A stretch of DNA of 64,000 bases from Tidjanibacter sp. (lineage in GTDB: Bacteria; Bacteroidota; Bacteroidia; Bacteroidales; Rikenellaceae), in the NCBI GenBank assembly GCA_017390585.1, contig JAFPBB010000047.1, forward strand, positions 1 through 64,000, written 5' to 3'. The position numbers and the translations under genes were made by a program. Shown here piece by piece: positions 16,228-24,150 of this stretch. The notes beneath the pieces are model-generated. The model was not told the DNA's origin. It saw only the letters and a program-made list of their open reading frames with translations, and did no database searches. Numbering within the stretch: the stretch's first letter is position 1; each line of letters opens with the position of its first letter.

Positions 16228-17256
16228 ATGAAACGACTGTTGATTGTTGCGGCTGCGGCAATGATGCTTGTTGGCTGCGGTGCCGATTATGTGGTCAAGG
16301 GTAACATCGAGGGCTATGCCGGAGAGGTGAAACTTATGGCCAACAAGAGCACCGAGTGCTTTGCGACTACCACCACCGAGGATGGCTCCTTCATTCTGGA
16401 TGTGGATACCAAGGCTCCTTTGTTTGCAAACCTTGTGCTTGGCGAAAAGAGCAAAATGATTTTCGTTGAGAAGGGCGAGGTTGTTGTTGAGGGTTCGCTG
16501 GAGGACTTCGACTCGTTGAAGGTGAGCGGAACCCCTGCTAACGAGGCTAATGCCGCTTATATGGAGCAGATGCAGAAGCTTGTGAGTGACTATATGGCTG
16601 CCACCGACGAGGATGCAAAGGACTCCATCTTAAAGGCCTACGACGACCATATTGCAAATACCTATGAGGCTAACAAAGATAACATCTTCGGCCTCTATCT
16701 GCTCGCTTCACAGATCTACTATGAGATGACTCCCGATGAGATTCTCGAGGCTGTGGCCGTGTTGCCCAAAGCGCTCCAGAAATCGCAGGGTGCAGTTACG
16801 CTCAAGAATCACGCCGAAGCCATTAAGAGGGTAGAAGTGGGTCAGAAATTCATCGACCTCGAGTTGCCCGACAAGGATGGCAATATGGTGAAATTGAGCG
16901 ATGTGTTGGCTGCCAACAAGTATGTGCTGTTGGATTTCTGGGCTTCGTGGTGCGGACCTTGTATGGGTGAGGTTCCCTATCTTGTGGCCGACTATGCCGA
17001 GTATCATCCTCTGGGCTTTGAGATTTATGGTGTGAGCCTCGATAAGAACCGCGAGCCTTGGGTGAAGACTATGGAGTCCAAAGGTCTTGTGTGGCCCAAT
17101 GTGAGTGAACTGATGTATTGGCAGGATCCCTCGGCGCAGAAGTATGCCGTGAGGAGTATTCCTTCCAACTTCCTGATTGCTTCGGATGGCACCATCGTTG
17201 CCCGCAATCTGCGTGGTGAGGCGTTGGGCGAGAAGCTTGCCGAGTTGCTCAAATAG
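16228..17256 (+). CDS. TlpA-like thioredoxin-fold lipoprotein (second of a tandem pair)
   Basis: Paralogue of the upstream gene with the same plan: lipoprotein signal ending MLVGC, DUF4369-like N-terminal domain (YVVKGNIEGYAGEVKLMAN), helical spacer and thioredoxin domain with WASWCGPC (Cys242, Cys245). The CGPC active site is the classical thioredoxin one, whereas the first copy has CRPC, so the two may differ in redox potential. It is 342 residues and followed by a strong terminator, so the pair forms one transcription unit. Confidence 0.92.
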   Translation: MKRLLIVAAAAMMLVGCGADYVVKGNIEGYAGEVKLMANKSTECFATTTTEDGSFILDVDTKAPLFANLVLGEKSKMIFVEKGEVVVEGSLEDFDSLKVSGTPANEANAAYMEQMQKLVSDYMAATDEDAKDSILKAYDDHIANTYEANKDNIFGLYLLASQIYYEMTPDEILEAVAVLPKALQKSQGAVTLKNHAEAIKRVEVGQKFIDLELPDKDGNMVKLSDVLAANKYVLLDFWASWCGPCMGEVPYLVADYAEYHPLGFEIYGVSLDKNREPWVKTMESKGLVWPNVSELMYWQDPSAQKYAVRSIPSNFLIASDGTIVARNLRGEALGEKLAELLK

Positions 17257-17275
17257 GAGTGGCTGGGATTGAATG

Positions 17276-17312
17276 AGAGCGGTGGACTTTTTTTGGGTCC
17301 ACCGCTCTTTGT
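17276..17312 (+). terminator. Terminator after the TlpA pair
   Basis: Perfect stem AGAGCGGTGGAC / GTCCACCGCTCT with a T-rich 9-base loop, followed by a T-rich stretch. Confidence 0.88.
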
Positions 17313-17367
17313 TTTGGTGTGTGTGGGGGGTGGTGGTTATTGCACCGCCGTCGAAGATGTGCTACAA

Positions 17368-17398
17368 ACAAAAAGAGGTTTCCGTTTGGAAACCTCTT
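17368..17398 (-). terminator. Terminator of the tRNA-Arg gene
   Basis: On the minus strand AAGAGGTTTCC / GGAAACCTCTT with an AAAC loop is followed by a T-run, a few bases after the tRNA 3' end. Confidence 0.9.
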
Positions 17399-17402
17399 CG
17401 AG

Positions 17403-17476
17403 TGACACCGACAGGACTCAAACCTGTAACCTTCTGATCCGTAGTCAGATGCTCTATTCAATTAAGCTACGGTGCC
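17403..17476 (-). tRNA. tRNA-Arg (anticodon ACG)
   Basis: 74 nucleotides fold into a canonical cloverleaf. The acceptor stem GGCACCG pairs with CGGTGTC (one G-T pair) and the discriminator is A. The anticodon stem TCTGA/TCAGA closes the loop CTACGGA, giving anticodon ACG (17440-17442 on the plus strand), whose A34 must be deaminated to inosine. The T arm contains GGTTTGAGTCC. The CCA end is not encoded. It has its own promoter and terminator. Confidence 0.96.
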
Positions 17477-17488
17477 GAATTGCGAGTG

Positions 17489-17518
17489 CAAATATACGGC
17501 AAATTTTCTTATCTGCAA
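17489..17518 (-). promoter_or_regulatory. Promoter of tRNA-Arg
   Basis: On the minus strand TTG (17516-17518), 19 bases, then TATATTTG (17496-17489) give a full -33/-7 promoter ending 12 bases before the tRNA. Confidence 0.82.
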
Positions 17519-17543
17519 GTATTTTTTGCACTTTTTTGCAATC

Positions 17544-17590
17544 TTTTTTTTGCCCCACTCATTTTCAGGTTGTTACGAGTGGGGCAAAAA
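17544..17590. repeat. Inverted repeat between tRNA-Arg and udp
   Basis: The arms TTTTTGCCCCACTC and GAGTGGGGCAAAAA are perfectly complementary (14 bp) with a 16-base spacer. It lies downstream of udp and upstream of the tRNA promoter. The T-runs sit on the 5' side of the stem on both strands, so it is not a standard intrinsic terminator, although it may end udp transcription or stabilise its 3' end. Nothing else is seen between 17520 and 17611. Confidence 0.6.
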
Positions 17591-17611
17591 GTGGGGTAGT
17601 GGTGCAGAATC

Positions 17612-18487
17612 TTAGAGTGCGGCCAATTTGTCGAGCGCCATCTCCACCATCTGCCTTACGAATGGCTTGTAGTCGGTGTTCATATCCTTCACCGCCCTCT
17701 GTGCAATGATGGTGCAAAGTGTGCCTGCGCGGTGGCCCATAAGTGCTCCGAGGCCTGCAAGCGCACTGCCCTCCATCTCGAAGTTGGTGATGCGGCGATC
17801 CTCGTAGCGGAAACTCTCGATCTTGCTATTGAGCTGCTTGTCGGCGGGGGCGATACGCAGCCATCTGCCCTGTGGGCCATAGAAACCGGGTGCGGCAACG
17901 GTGATACCCTCCACCACCGAATCTTTGAAATGCTCGAAGAGATCTGCGTCGGCATCGATGAAGTAGGGGGCGGGGAGCTGTGGATTCCAGCCGGTGTGCT
18001 CCACGAAGGCTTGCTCGATTGCGAGGTCACACACGCCATCGCGGCCCTCGTAGTAGTTCAGCAGGCCGTCGAAGCCCACCGATGTGCGTGCAAAGACAAA
18101 TGATCCGAGGGGAATGTCGGGCTGAATGGCACCCGAGGTGCCGAGTCGGAGGAGGGTGAGCTGTCGTTTCTGTTCCTTCTCCTGACGTGTTGCAAAGTCG
18201 ATGTTGGCAAGTGCGTCCAACTCGCTCACCACGATGTCGATGTTGTCGGTGCCGATACCGGTGGAGATTACGGTCATACGCTTACCCTTGTAGGTGCCGG
18301 TGATGGTGCGGAACTCGCGGCTGGCGATGTTGCACTCCTTCTCGTCGAAGTAGCTTGCCACCATCTCAACCCTACCGGGGTCGCCCACGAGGATTACGAT
18401 ATCGGCCAAGTGCTCGGGTTTGATGTGGAGGTGGAAGATGGAGCCATCGGAGTTGATGATGAGCTCGGAAGATGGGATTGTTCTCAT
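17612..18487 (-). CDS. udp: Uridine phosphorylase-like nucleoside phosphorylase
   Basis: Phosphorolysis of a pyrimidine nucleoside to the base and (deoxy)ribose-1-phosphate. The 291-residue product has PNP_UDP_1 motifs: VILVGDPGRVEMVASYFD (phosphate-binding GDPxR), TGIGTDNIDIVVSEL, LRLGTSGAIQPDIPLGSFVFA and the ribose-binding FEMEGSALAGLGALMGH. The long insertion around 150-200 is typical of the Bacteroidota branch. Substrate assignment to uridine is by family. Transcribed divergently from the M20 dipeptidase. Confidence 0.88.
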   Translation of the reverse strand: MRTIPSSELIINSDGSIFHLHIKPEHLADIVILVGDPGRVEMVASYFDEKECNIASREFRTITGTYKGKRMTVISTGIGTDNIDIVVSELDALANIDFATRQEKEQKRQLTLLRLGTSGAIQPDIPLGSFVFARTSVGFDGLLNYYEGRDGVCDLAIEQAFVEHTGWNPQLPAPYFIDADADLFEHFKDSVVEGITVAAPGFYGPQGRWLRIAPADKQLNSKIESFRYEDRRITNFEMEGSALAGLGALMGHRAGTLCTIIAQRAVKDMNTDYKPFVRQMVEMALDKLAAL

Positions 18488-18526
18488 AATTTTATCTCTT
18501 TTGTTTTTTCTTTCGCCTAATTTTTG

Positions 18527-18534
18527 TAAATTTG
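18527..18534 (+). promoter_or_regulatory. Possible -7 element for the M20 dipeptidase gene
   Basis: TAAATTTG matches the consensus. The nearest TTTG (18500-18503) is 23 bases away, longer than usual, so support is weak. Confidence 0.35.
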
Positions 18535-18563
18535 TGACTCAACAAAACTGATGTTGAATACTA

Positions 18564-18571
18564 CAAATATA
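18564..18571 (-). promoter_or_regulatory. Probable -7 element for udp
   Basis: Minus-strand TATATTTG, 76 bases before the udp start; no clear -33 partner. It lies inside the leader of the divergent dipeptidase gene, so the two promoters overlap face to face. Confidence 0.45.
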
Positions 18572-18602
18572 CAATTATTTTCGTTAAATGAACCTCTAAA
18601 GT

Positions 18603-19964
18603 ATGGAAAAGAGTAATCAATTTGTACAACAAAACCGTGAGCGTTTCCTCGAGGAACTCTTCGAACTGCTCCGCATTCCCTCCATTAGTGCTCAGAGCGA
18701 CCACCGTCCCGATATGGTTAGGACTGCCGAGTGGCTCCGTGAGTCGCTCCTTAAAGCAGGTGCCGATCGCGCCGAAGTGATGCCCACTGCAGGTAATCCC
18801 GTGGTCTACGCCGAGAAGATTGTCGACCCTGCAAAACCCACTGTTGTGGTCTATGGTCACTACGATGTTATGCCCGAGGACCCCAAGGATGAGTGGCGTA
18901 CCGACCCCTTCGAGCCCGTGATTGCAGATGGCCGCATCTGGTGCCGAGGTGCCGACGACGACAAGGGTCAGCTCTTTATGCACGCAAAGGCATTTGAGGC
19001 TATGGTGGCTACGGGCGAGCTCCCCTGCAATGTGAAGTTTATGCTCGAGGGCGAGGAGGAAATTGGCTCCCCCAGCCTCTATGCTTGGTGCGAGGAGAAT
19101 AAGGAGCTTGTGAAGGGTGATGTTATCCTCATCTCGGACACAAGTATGATTTCGATGGACACCCCCTCCATCACCTGCGGTCTGCGCGGTTTGTGCTATA
19201 TGCAGGTGGAGGTTACCGGCCCCGACCACGACCTTCACTCGGGTCTCTATGGTGGCGCTGTTGCCAACCCTGCCAATGTGCTTGCCAACCTCATTACCAA
19301 ACTCGTGGATGAGAATGGTCGCGTGACCATCCCAGGCTTCTACGACGATGTCCGCATTCTCACCGAGGAGGAGCGCACCAACTTCAATAAGGCTCCCTAC
19401 GACAAGGAAGAGTATATGAAAGGCGTTGGCGTTAAGGAGCTTGCAGGCGAGGAGGGTTACACCACCATCGAGCGCACAGGCGTTCGTCCTTCGCTCGATG
19501 TGAATGGCATTTGGGGTGGTTACACTCTCGAGGGTACCAAGACCATCATCCCCTCCAAAGCCTATGCCAAAATCTCTATGCGCCTTGTGCCCGACCAGAA
19601 TTGGGAGAAGATTGCCCAGCTTTTTGAGGACTACTTCCGTGCCATTGCACCCAAGTGTGTGAAGGTGGATGTCAAGTCGTTGCACGGCGGTCAGCCCTAT
19701 GTTTCGCCCACCGACTTGAAGGCTTATAAGGCTGCCGAGGCCGCTATTGTCGACACCTTTGGCAAGCGTCCTCTGCCCTTCTATTCGGGTGGTAGCATTC
19801 CCATCGTGAGCGGTTTTGAGCGCATCTTGGGTATGAAGTCGATTCTGATAGGCTTTGGTTTGGGTAGGGATGCAATCCACTCGCCCAATGAGAGTTATGG
19901 TCTCGACCAATTCTACAAGGGTATCGACACCATTATTCGCTTCTACAAGCACTTTGCAGAGTAG
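18603..19964 (+). CDS. M20 family zinc dipeptidase
   Basis: Cytoplasmic di-zinc peptidase of 453 residues, carnosinase/PepV-like subgroup. Metal and catalytic residues are visible: His86 (VVVYGHYDVMPED), Asp119 (RGADDDKGQ), the Glu cluster 151-153 (EGEEEIGSP), Asp179 (LISDTSM) and the C-terminal His in GRDAIHSPNE. The dimerisation lid domain sits between about 210 and 350. No signal peptide, so it probably trims imported peptides. Monocistronic, followed by a structured intergenic region. Confidence 0.92.
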   Translation: MEKSNQFVQQNRERFLEELFELLRIPSISAQSDHRPDMVRTAEWLRESLLKAGADRAEVMPTAGNPVVYAEKIVDPAKPTVVVYGHYDVMPEDPKDEWRTDPFEPVIADGRIWCRGADDDKGQLFMHAKAFEAMVATGELPCNVKFMLEGEEEIGSPSLYAWCEENKELVKGDVILISDTSMISMDTPSITCGLRGLCYMQVEVTGPDHDLHSGLYGGAVANPANVLANLITKLVDENGRVTIPGFYDDVRILTEEERTNFNKAPYDKEEYMKGVGVKELAGEEGYTTIERTGVRPSLDVNGIWGGYTLEGTKTIIPSKAYAKISMRLVPDQNWEKIAQLFEDYFRAIAPKCVKVDVKSLHGGQPYVSPTDLKAYKAAEAAIVDTFGKRPLPFYSGGSIPIVSGFERILGMKSILIGFGLGRDAIHSPNESYGLDQFYKGIDTIIRFYKHFAE

Positions 19965-19978
19965 TAGTGTGTCATAGT

Positions 19979-20050
19979 GGCGCCTTTGGGAGCGCCAACC
20001 TTATGCGAGCGAGCTTGTGGCCTCTGGAATGGTAGGCTGTGGGCTCGCTC
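19979..20050 (+). other. Structured intergenic RNA region downstream of the dipeptidase
   Basis: Two hairpins follow each other: GGCGC-N8-GCGCC (19979-19996) and a larger one with outer stem GAGCGAGC / GCTCGCTC (20007-20014 / 20043-20050), which encloses an inner GCCT / AGGC stem. There is no strong U-tract, only CTTTGTTGG. It may be a rho-type or weak terminator or a 3'-UTR structure; no known RNA family is recognised. Confidence 0.45.
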
Positions 20051-20085
20051 CTTTGTTGGGGGGGGTGTAATTTTGAATTTTGATT

Positions 20086-20117
20086 TTTGCATTTTTGAAT
20101 TCCATTTTGTATCTTTG
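20086..20117 (+). promoter_or_regulatory. Promoter of dnaN
   Basis: TTTG (20086-20089), 20 bases, TATCTTTG (20110-20117): full consensus. The transcript has a leader of about 100 bases with a GC-rich hairpin at 20137-20164. Confidence 0.8.
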
Positions 20118-20136
20118 ATGGTTAAATAGGTATTAT

Positions 20137-20166
20137 GTGTGCGTGCGTGTGCGAGCGCACGCGTGG
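20137..20166 (+). promoter_or_regulatory. GC-rich hairpin in the dnaN leader
   Basis: An alternating GTGCGTGCGTGTGCG run pairs with the following CGCACGCG (stem CGTGCG/CGCACG). It sits in an otherwise AT-rich 5' leader. A similar GC-rich element occurs in the kdgK leader at 54097-54122. Confidence 0.5.
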
Positions 20167-20221
20167 TAATGCCCGAATCAGTAGATAACAACAAATGTAA
20201 AACTATAATAATCAACAGACT

Positions 20222-21346
20222 ATGAAATTTACCATCTCATCCTCGACTCTTCTCTCGTTGCTCTCCACAACCGGTAAGGTCGTAAGCAACAAGAATACCC
20301 TTCCCATTCTCGACTATTTCCTCTTCGACCTGAAGAATGGCGTGCTCAAAGTGACCGCTTCCGACCTCGAGACCACCCTGGTGGCCACCGTTGGTGTGGA
20401 GAATGTTGAGCGCGATGGTGTTATCGCAGCCCCCGTGAAGCTTATGCTCGACTCGCTCAAGGAGTTCTCCGAGCAGCCCCTCACTATTGAGGCCGACGAG
20501 AATACTTGGGAGATTACCATCAGCTGGAAGAGTGGTTCGCTCAGCATCCCCGGCTCTTCGGGCCTCAGCTATCCCGCACTCCCCGCACTCGCCGATGATA
20601 GGTGTGCTGTGGAGCTTGATGTGGATATGATGATTGGCGGCATCAACAAAACCATCTTCGCTACCGCCGATGACGACCTCCACCCCGTAATGAACGGTAT
20701 CTATGTGAACTTGGCACAGGGTGTGGTGACCTTCGTTGCCACCGATGCCCACAAACTCGTTAAGCACACCTCGGAGGCCGAGATCGCTACCGATGCCTCC
20801 TTCATCCTCCCCAAGAAACCCGCCAACCTGTTGCGTGGTATCCTGCTGAAGGAGGACGATGCTGTGAAGGTGGAGTTCGATAAGAAAAATGTTGTGTTCC
20901 ACTTGAAGAATAGCACTCTCGTGTGCCGTCTCGTGGAGGGTGTCTACCCCAACTACAATGCCGTGATTCCCGCAGCCAACCCCAATAGGGTGATTGTGGA
21001 CCGCGTGGAGATTCTCAATGCCATCAAGCGCGTGGCAGTGTGCTCCAATCAGGCAACAAACCTCGTGGAATTCAAGATTGGCAACAATGTAATCAACCTC
21101 GCCACCAAGGATATCGACTTCTCCTACTCGGCTCACGAGAGCGTATCGTGTGCCTACGAGGGTAGCCCCATTGTGATTGGTTTCAAGTCGACCTTCCTTG
21201 TGGATATTCTCTCCAATATCGAGACTCCCAGCGTGGTTGTGGAGTTGGCAGACTCGACTCGCGCAGGTGTGTTCAAACCTCTCTACGACGAGCCTCAGAG
21301 CGCCAATACTCTGATGCTGCTGATGCCTATGATGATCAACGCATAG
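20222..21346 (+). CDS. dnaN: DNA polymerase III beta sliding clamp
   Basis: Ring-shaped processivity clamp. The 374-residue product shows the three-domain clamp pattern: N-terminal TISSSTLLSLLSTTGKVVSNKNTLPIL, the middle KTIFATADDDLHPVMNGIYV and FVATDAHKLVKH, and the C-terminal LMLLMPMMI (normally xLIMPMRL). It has its own promoter and a long leader. It is not next to dnaA or recF here; the following gene, 23 bases away, is a DnaQ-like exonuclease, so two replication or repair functions share a transcript. Confidence 0.97.
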   Translation: MKFTISSSTLLSLLSTTGKVVSNKNTLPILDYFLFDLKNGVLKVTASDLETTLVATVGVENVERDGVIAAPVKLMLDSLKEFSEQPLTIEADENTWEITISWKSGSLSIPGSSGLSYPALPALADDRCAVELDVDMMIGGINKTIFATADDDLHPVMNGIYVNLAQGVVTFVATDAHKLVKHTSEAEIATDASFILPKKPANLLRGILLKEDDAVKVEFDKKNVVFHLKNSTLVCRLVEGVYPNYNAVIPAANPNRVIVDRVEILNAIKRVAVCSNQATNLVEFKIGNNVINLATKDIDFSYSAHESVSCAYEGSPIVIGFKSTFLVDILSNIETPSVVVELADSTRAGVFKPLYDEPQSANTLMLLMPMMINA

Positions 21347-21369
21347 CCTCAAGGGCGTAGACGGAGCCT

Positions 21370-22152
21370 ATGAAACTGAATCTCAAAAATCCGATTGTAT
21401 TCCTCGACCTTGAGACCACGGGTGTGGACGTCGTGAAGGACCGCATCATCGAGATTTCGCTCGTGAAGGTGATGCCCGGTAGCGATGAACCTTTGGTTAA
21501 GACCAGGAGGATTAAGCCCATTGACGACGAGGGCAATGTGATGCACATTCCCGAGGAGGCAACGGCTGTTCACCACATTACCGATGAAGATGTTGCCGGA
21601 GAGCCCACCTTCCGCCAGATTGCCAAGTCGCTTGCCGAGTATATCAGGGGGTGTGATTTGGGCGGCTTCAACTCCAATCGCTTCGATATCCCTATGCTCG
21701 CGGAGGAGTTCCTCAGGGCGGGTGTGGCGATAGACCTCAAGAAGAGGAAATTTGTCGATGTGCAGACCATCTTCCACAAGAAGGAACAGCGCACACTGAC
21801 GGCGGCATACAAATTCTACTGCGACAAGAATCTCGAGGATGCCCATTCGGCCGAGGCAGATACGCTGGCAACCTATGAGGTGCTCAAAGCTCAACTCGAT
21901 CGCTACGACGATCTGCCCAACGACATCGAGGCGCTCGCCGAGTTCAGTCAGATGAATCGCACGGCAGACTACGCCGGCCGCATCCTCTTCGATGACCAGG
22001 ATCGTGAGATTTTTGGTTTTGGCAAACACAAGGGTCGACTTGTGGAGGAAGTTTTCCGCAAGGAGCCTTCCTACTACGATTGGATGATGGAGGGCGATTT
22101 CCCGCTCTATACGAAGCAGGTGATTACCCAGATTAAGACCCGAATGAGATAG
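21370..22152 (+). CDS. DnaQ-like 3'-5' exonuclease with C-terminal DUF3820-like domain
   Basis: DEDDh exonuclease related to polymerase III epsilon. Exo I is FLDLETTG (Asp13, Glu15), then VHHITDEDV, Exo II GGFNSNRFDIPML and Exo III HSAEADTLATYEVL with the His and Asp required for catalysis. After residue about 205 the protein carries IFGFGKHKGRLVEEVFRKEPSYYDWMM, which matches the short DUF3820 pattern often joined to DnaQ-type nucleases in this phylum. It is 260 residues and follows dnaN by 23 bases, consistent with proofreading or repair. Confidence 0.9.
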   Translation: MKLNLKNPIVFLDLETTGVDVVKDRIIEISLVKVMPGSDEPLVKTRRIKPIDDEGNVMHIPEEATAVHHITDEDVAGEPTFRQIAKSLAEYIRGCDLGGFNSNRFDIPMLAEEFLRAGVAIDLKKRKFVDVQTIFHKKEQRTLTAAYKFYCDKNLEDAHSAEADTLATYEVLKAQLDRYDDLPNDIEALAEFSQMNRTADYAGRILFDDQDREIFGFGKHKGRLVEEVFRKEPSYYDWMMEGDFPLYTKQVITQIKTRMR

Positions 22153-22212
22153 GATTCAATGCGGTGCTCCCACGAGGGAGTGTGCCGTGACAATGTTATA
22201 AAGTGCTTTCAG

Positions 22213-24060
22213 ATGAAACGATTGGCCCTGATAATCTTGTCGTTGATGATGATAGGTGTGACGTCGCTTGTGGCGCAGAGTGAGCGCTCGGTGGTGGTCG
22301 GCATCGATTCGCGCAACTACTACATCCATAAGGTCGCTCCCGAGCAAGGGGTGGCCGAAATTGCCGAACTCTACTCTGTGACCGACAGGGAAATCGCCGA
22401 GGAGAATGGTCTCCGCGATGGCGAAGAGGTGGAGGAAGGAATGGTGCTTAGGGTGCCTTGCTACGAGCGCGTGAGCAGGATGCAGCCCAAGCGTGGCGAT
22501 GCGCGCTATGATAGATATAGGGTCGAGGGTGGCGAATCGCTCTTTAAGATTGCGGTGGATTTTGCCATCTCGCTCGATACACTCATCCAGGACAATCCGG
22601 GTGTGGATATCACCAATCTGCGTGGTCGCACCACGCTCTTTGTGCGCCGTTCGGCACAGGGAAAGAGCCAGCTCGAGGATATCGAGGCCGAGAGCCGACG
22701 CTATGCAACGTTGCTCAACTCACTCTCGAGAGAGTATGACTACTTCGTTGTGGAAGAGGGCGACACGCTCTATTCGCTTGCGGTGGATAGGGGAGTGGAT
22801 ATAGACGACTTCATTGCGCTCAATGGCAATCCCGCGCTGATATACAAGGGTATGACTCTGAAGGTGAAGAACGAAAAGATGGTCAACCCGGAGAACTTCT
22901 CGAGGACCGAGTTGGGTGACTATCTCGATAGTCTTGCACAGCCGCGAAGCAAGGAACTGATGGAGTATGTGGCTGCGGAGAGCAATCAGCCTCTACGCAT
23001 TGCTATGATGCTTCCCTTGAGCGACACGCTCGGCAGGGTGAGAGGCAATTTTGTGGAGTTTTGGCAGGGAGCGACTCTCGCTGCCGAGGAACTCAACAGA
23101 GAGTATGCGGCCGAGGAGTCGCCCCGCAAGGTGGAACTCGGACTCTTCGACACAAAACGCTTGGAGAGCAGAGTGGAGGAGATTATGACGAGCGAGGATA
23201 TGTGGGAGTGGAACCCTTCGCTCTTCATTGGACCCATCTATGAGACGAATGTGGAGCCTGTGATGGAGTACATTGCCGATAGGGGTAGGGTGATTCCGGT
23301 TGTGTCGCCTCTCGAATCGACCACCAAGGGCAGCTACGGACGTCACTACTATCGACTCGCGCCCACTGAGGAGAGTCGCGTTAGTAAACTTGGCGGTGTG
23401 GTTGGACCCGAGACCAATGTTATTATGGTCTACACAGCCTCCTACGACGAGAAGATGGAGGGCGAAATGCTCTCGTTGCTGGGCAATCATCCCTATGGTA
23501 AGGTTATCTACAATGAGCACTTCGAGGTCGATTCGCTCAATAGCCGCCCCATTGAGGAACTTATGGCCGAGGAGGATAATCTGTTTGTTGTGCTGGCTGA
23601 TAATGAGATTGATACGGACCGTTCGCTCGCTATTATCAGTTCGATGATGAACTCCCGTCAGCCCAAATATGGTGGCCGCCGAGTGCCCATCAGAGTAATT
23701 GGCAGTGCAGCCTGGGCAAGATATAAGAATATGGACAAGAATCTTCTCTTCAAGCTCCGCGTGAGCTACCTTGCACCCTACCACGCCGATAGGGGCAATC
23801 GCAGGGTGAGGGATTTCGATAGACGATATATGGAGGCCTTTGGACGAGCACCTTCGATGTTTGCATATCGAGCCTATGACGCCGTACGGCTCTTTGCGAG
23901 TGCAATGTATGGCGGTGGGGACTTGGTGACGGAGTTGAATGGCTCTGTGGTCCCACTCCTTCAGACCAACTATAGCTTCACGGAGGAGGGCGGCAATATG
24001 GTCAACGACTCTTGGGCTCTGGTGACATATTTGCCCAACTATACTATAGAAGTGCAGTAA
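22213..24060 (+). CDS. LysM-domain protein with type 1 periplasmic-binding-protein fold
   Basis: Exported protein of about 615 residues. The ATG at 22213 opens a clean signal peptide (MKRLALIILSLMMIGVTSLVAQ); an in-frame ATG 54 bases upstream would precede it with a charged, Cys-rich leader and is rejected. Three LysM-like repeats follow (YYIHKVAPEQGVAEIAELYSV, YRVEGGESLFKIAVDF, FVVEEGDTLYSLAVDRG), then a receptor-like region from about residue 260 (LRIAMMLPLSDTLGRVRGNF) resembling LivJ-type binding proteins. It probably binds peptidoglycan and a ligand in the periplasm. Widespread in Bacteroidales; function unproven. Confidence 0.85.
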   Translation: MKRLALIILSLMMIGVTSLVAQSERSVVVGIDSRNYYIHKVAPEQGVAEIAELYSVTDREIAEENGLRDGEEVEEGMVLRVPCYERVSRMQPKRGDARYDRYRVEGGESLFKIAVDFAISLDTLIQDNPGVDITNLRGRTTLFVRRSAQGKSQLEDIEAESRRYATLLNSLSREYDYFVVEEGDTLYSLAVDRGVDIDDFIALNGNPALIYKGMTLKVKNEKMVNPENFSRTELGDYLDSLAQPRSKELMEYVAAESNQPLRIAMMLPLSDTLGRVRGNFVEFWQGATLAAEELNREYAAEESPRKVELGLFDTKRLESRVEEIMTSEDMWEWNPSLFIGPIYETNVEPVMEYIADRGRVIPVVSPLESTTKGSYGRHYYRLAPTEESRVSKLGGVVGPETNVIMVYTASYDEKMEGEMLSLLGNHPYGKVIYNEHFEVDSLNSRPIEELMAEEDNLFVVLADNEIDTDRSLAIISSMMNSRQPKYGGRRVPIRVIGSAAWARYKNMDKNLLFKLRVSYLAPYHADRGNRRVRDFDRRYMEAFGRAPSMFAYRAYDAVRLFASAMYGGGDLVTELNGSVVPLLQTNYSFTEEGGNMVNDSWALVTYLPNYTIEVQ

Positions 24061-24065
24061 ACGAC

Positions 24066-24106
24066 AAAACGCTGCTCTCCACCAAAGGAGAGCAGCGTTT
24101 GCTTTT
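24066..24106. terminator. Bidirectional terminator
   Basis: Stem AAACGCTGCTCTCC / GGAGAGCAGCGTTT with a 6-base loop between convergent genes, followed by GCTTTT on the plus strand. Confidence 0.9.
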
Positions 24107-24150
24107 GTCCGTGTCGCCAAGGTTGTGCGTTGGATTTGTGGCGGCAGACT

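Noticed and set aside
17544..17590. The TTTTTGCCCCACTC inverted repeat as an intrinsic terminator
   Set aside because: The T-runs precede rather than follow the stem on both strands, so it does not fit an intrinsic terminator; kept only as an inverted repeat.
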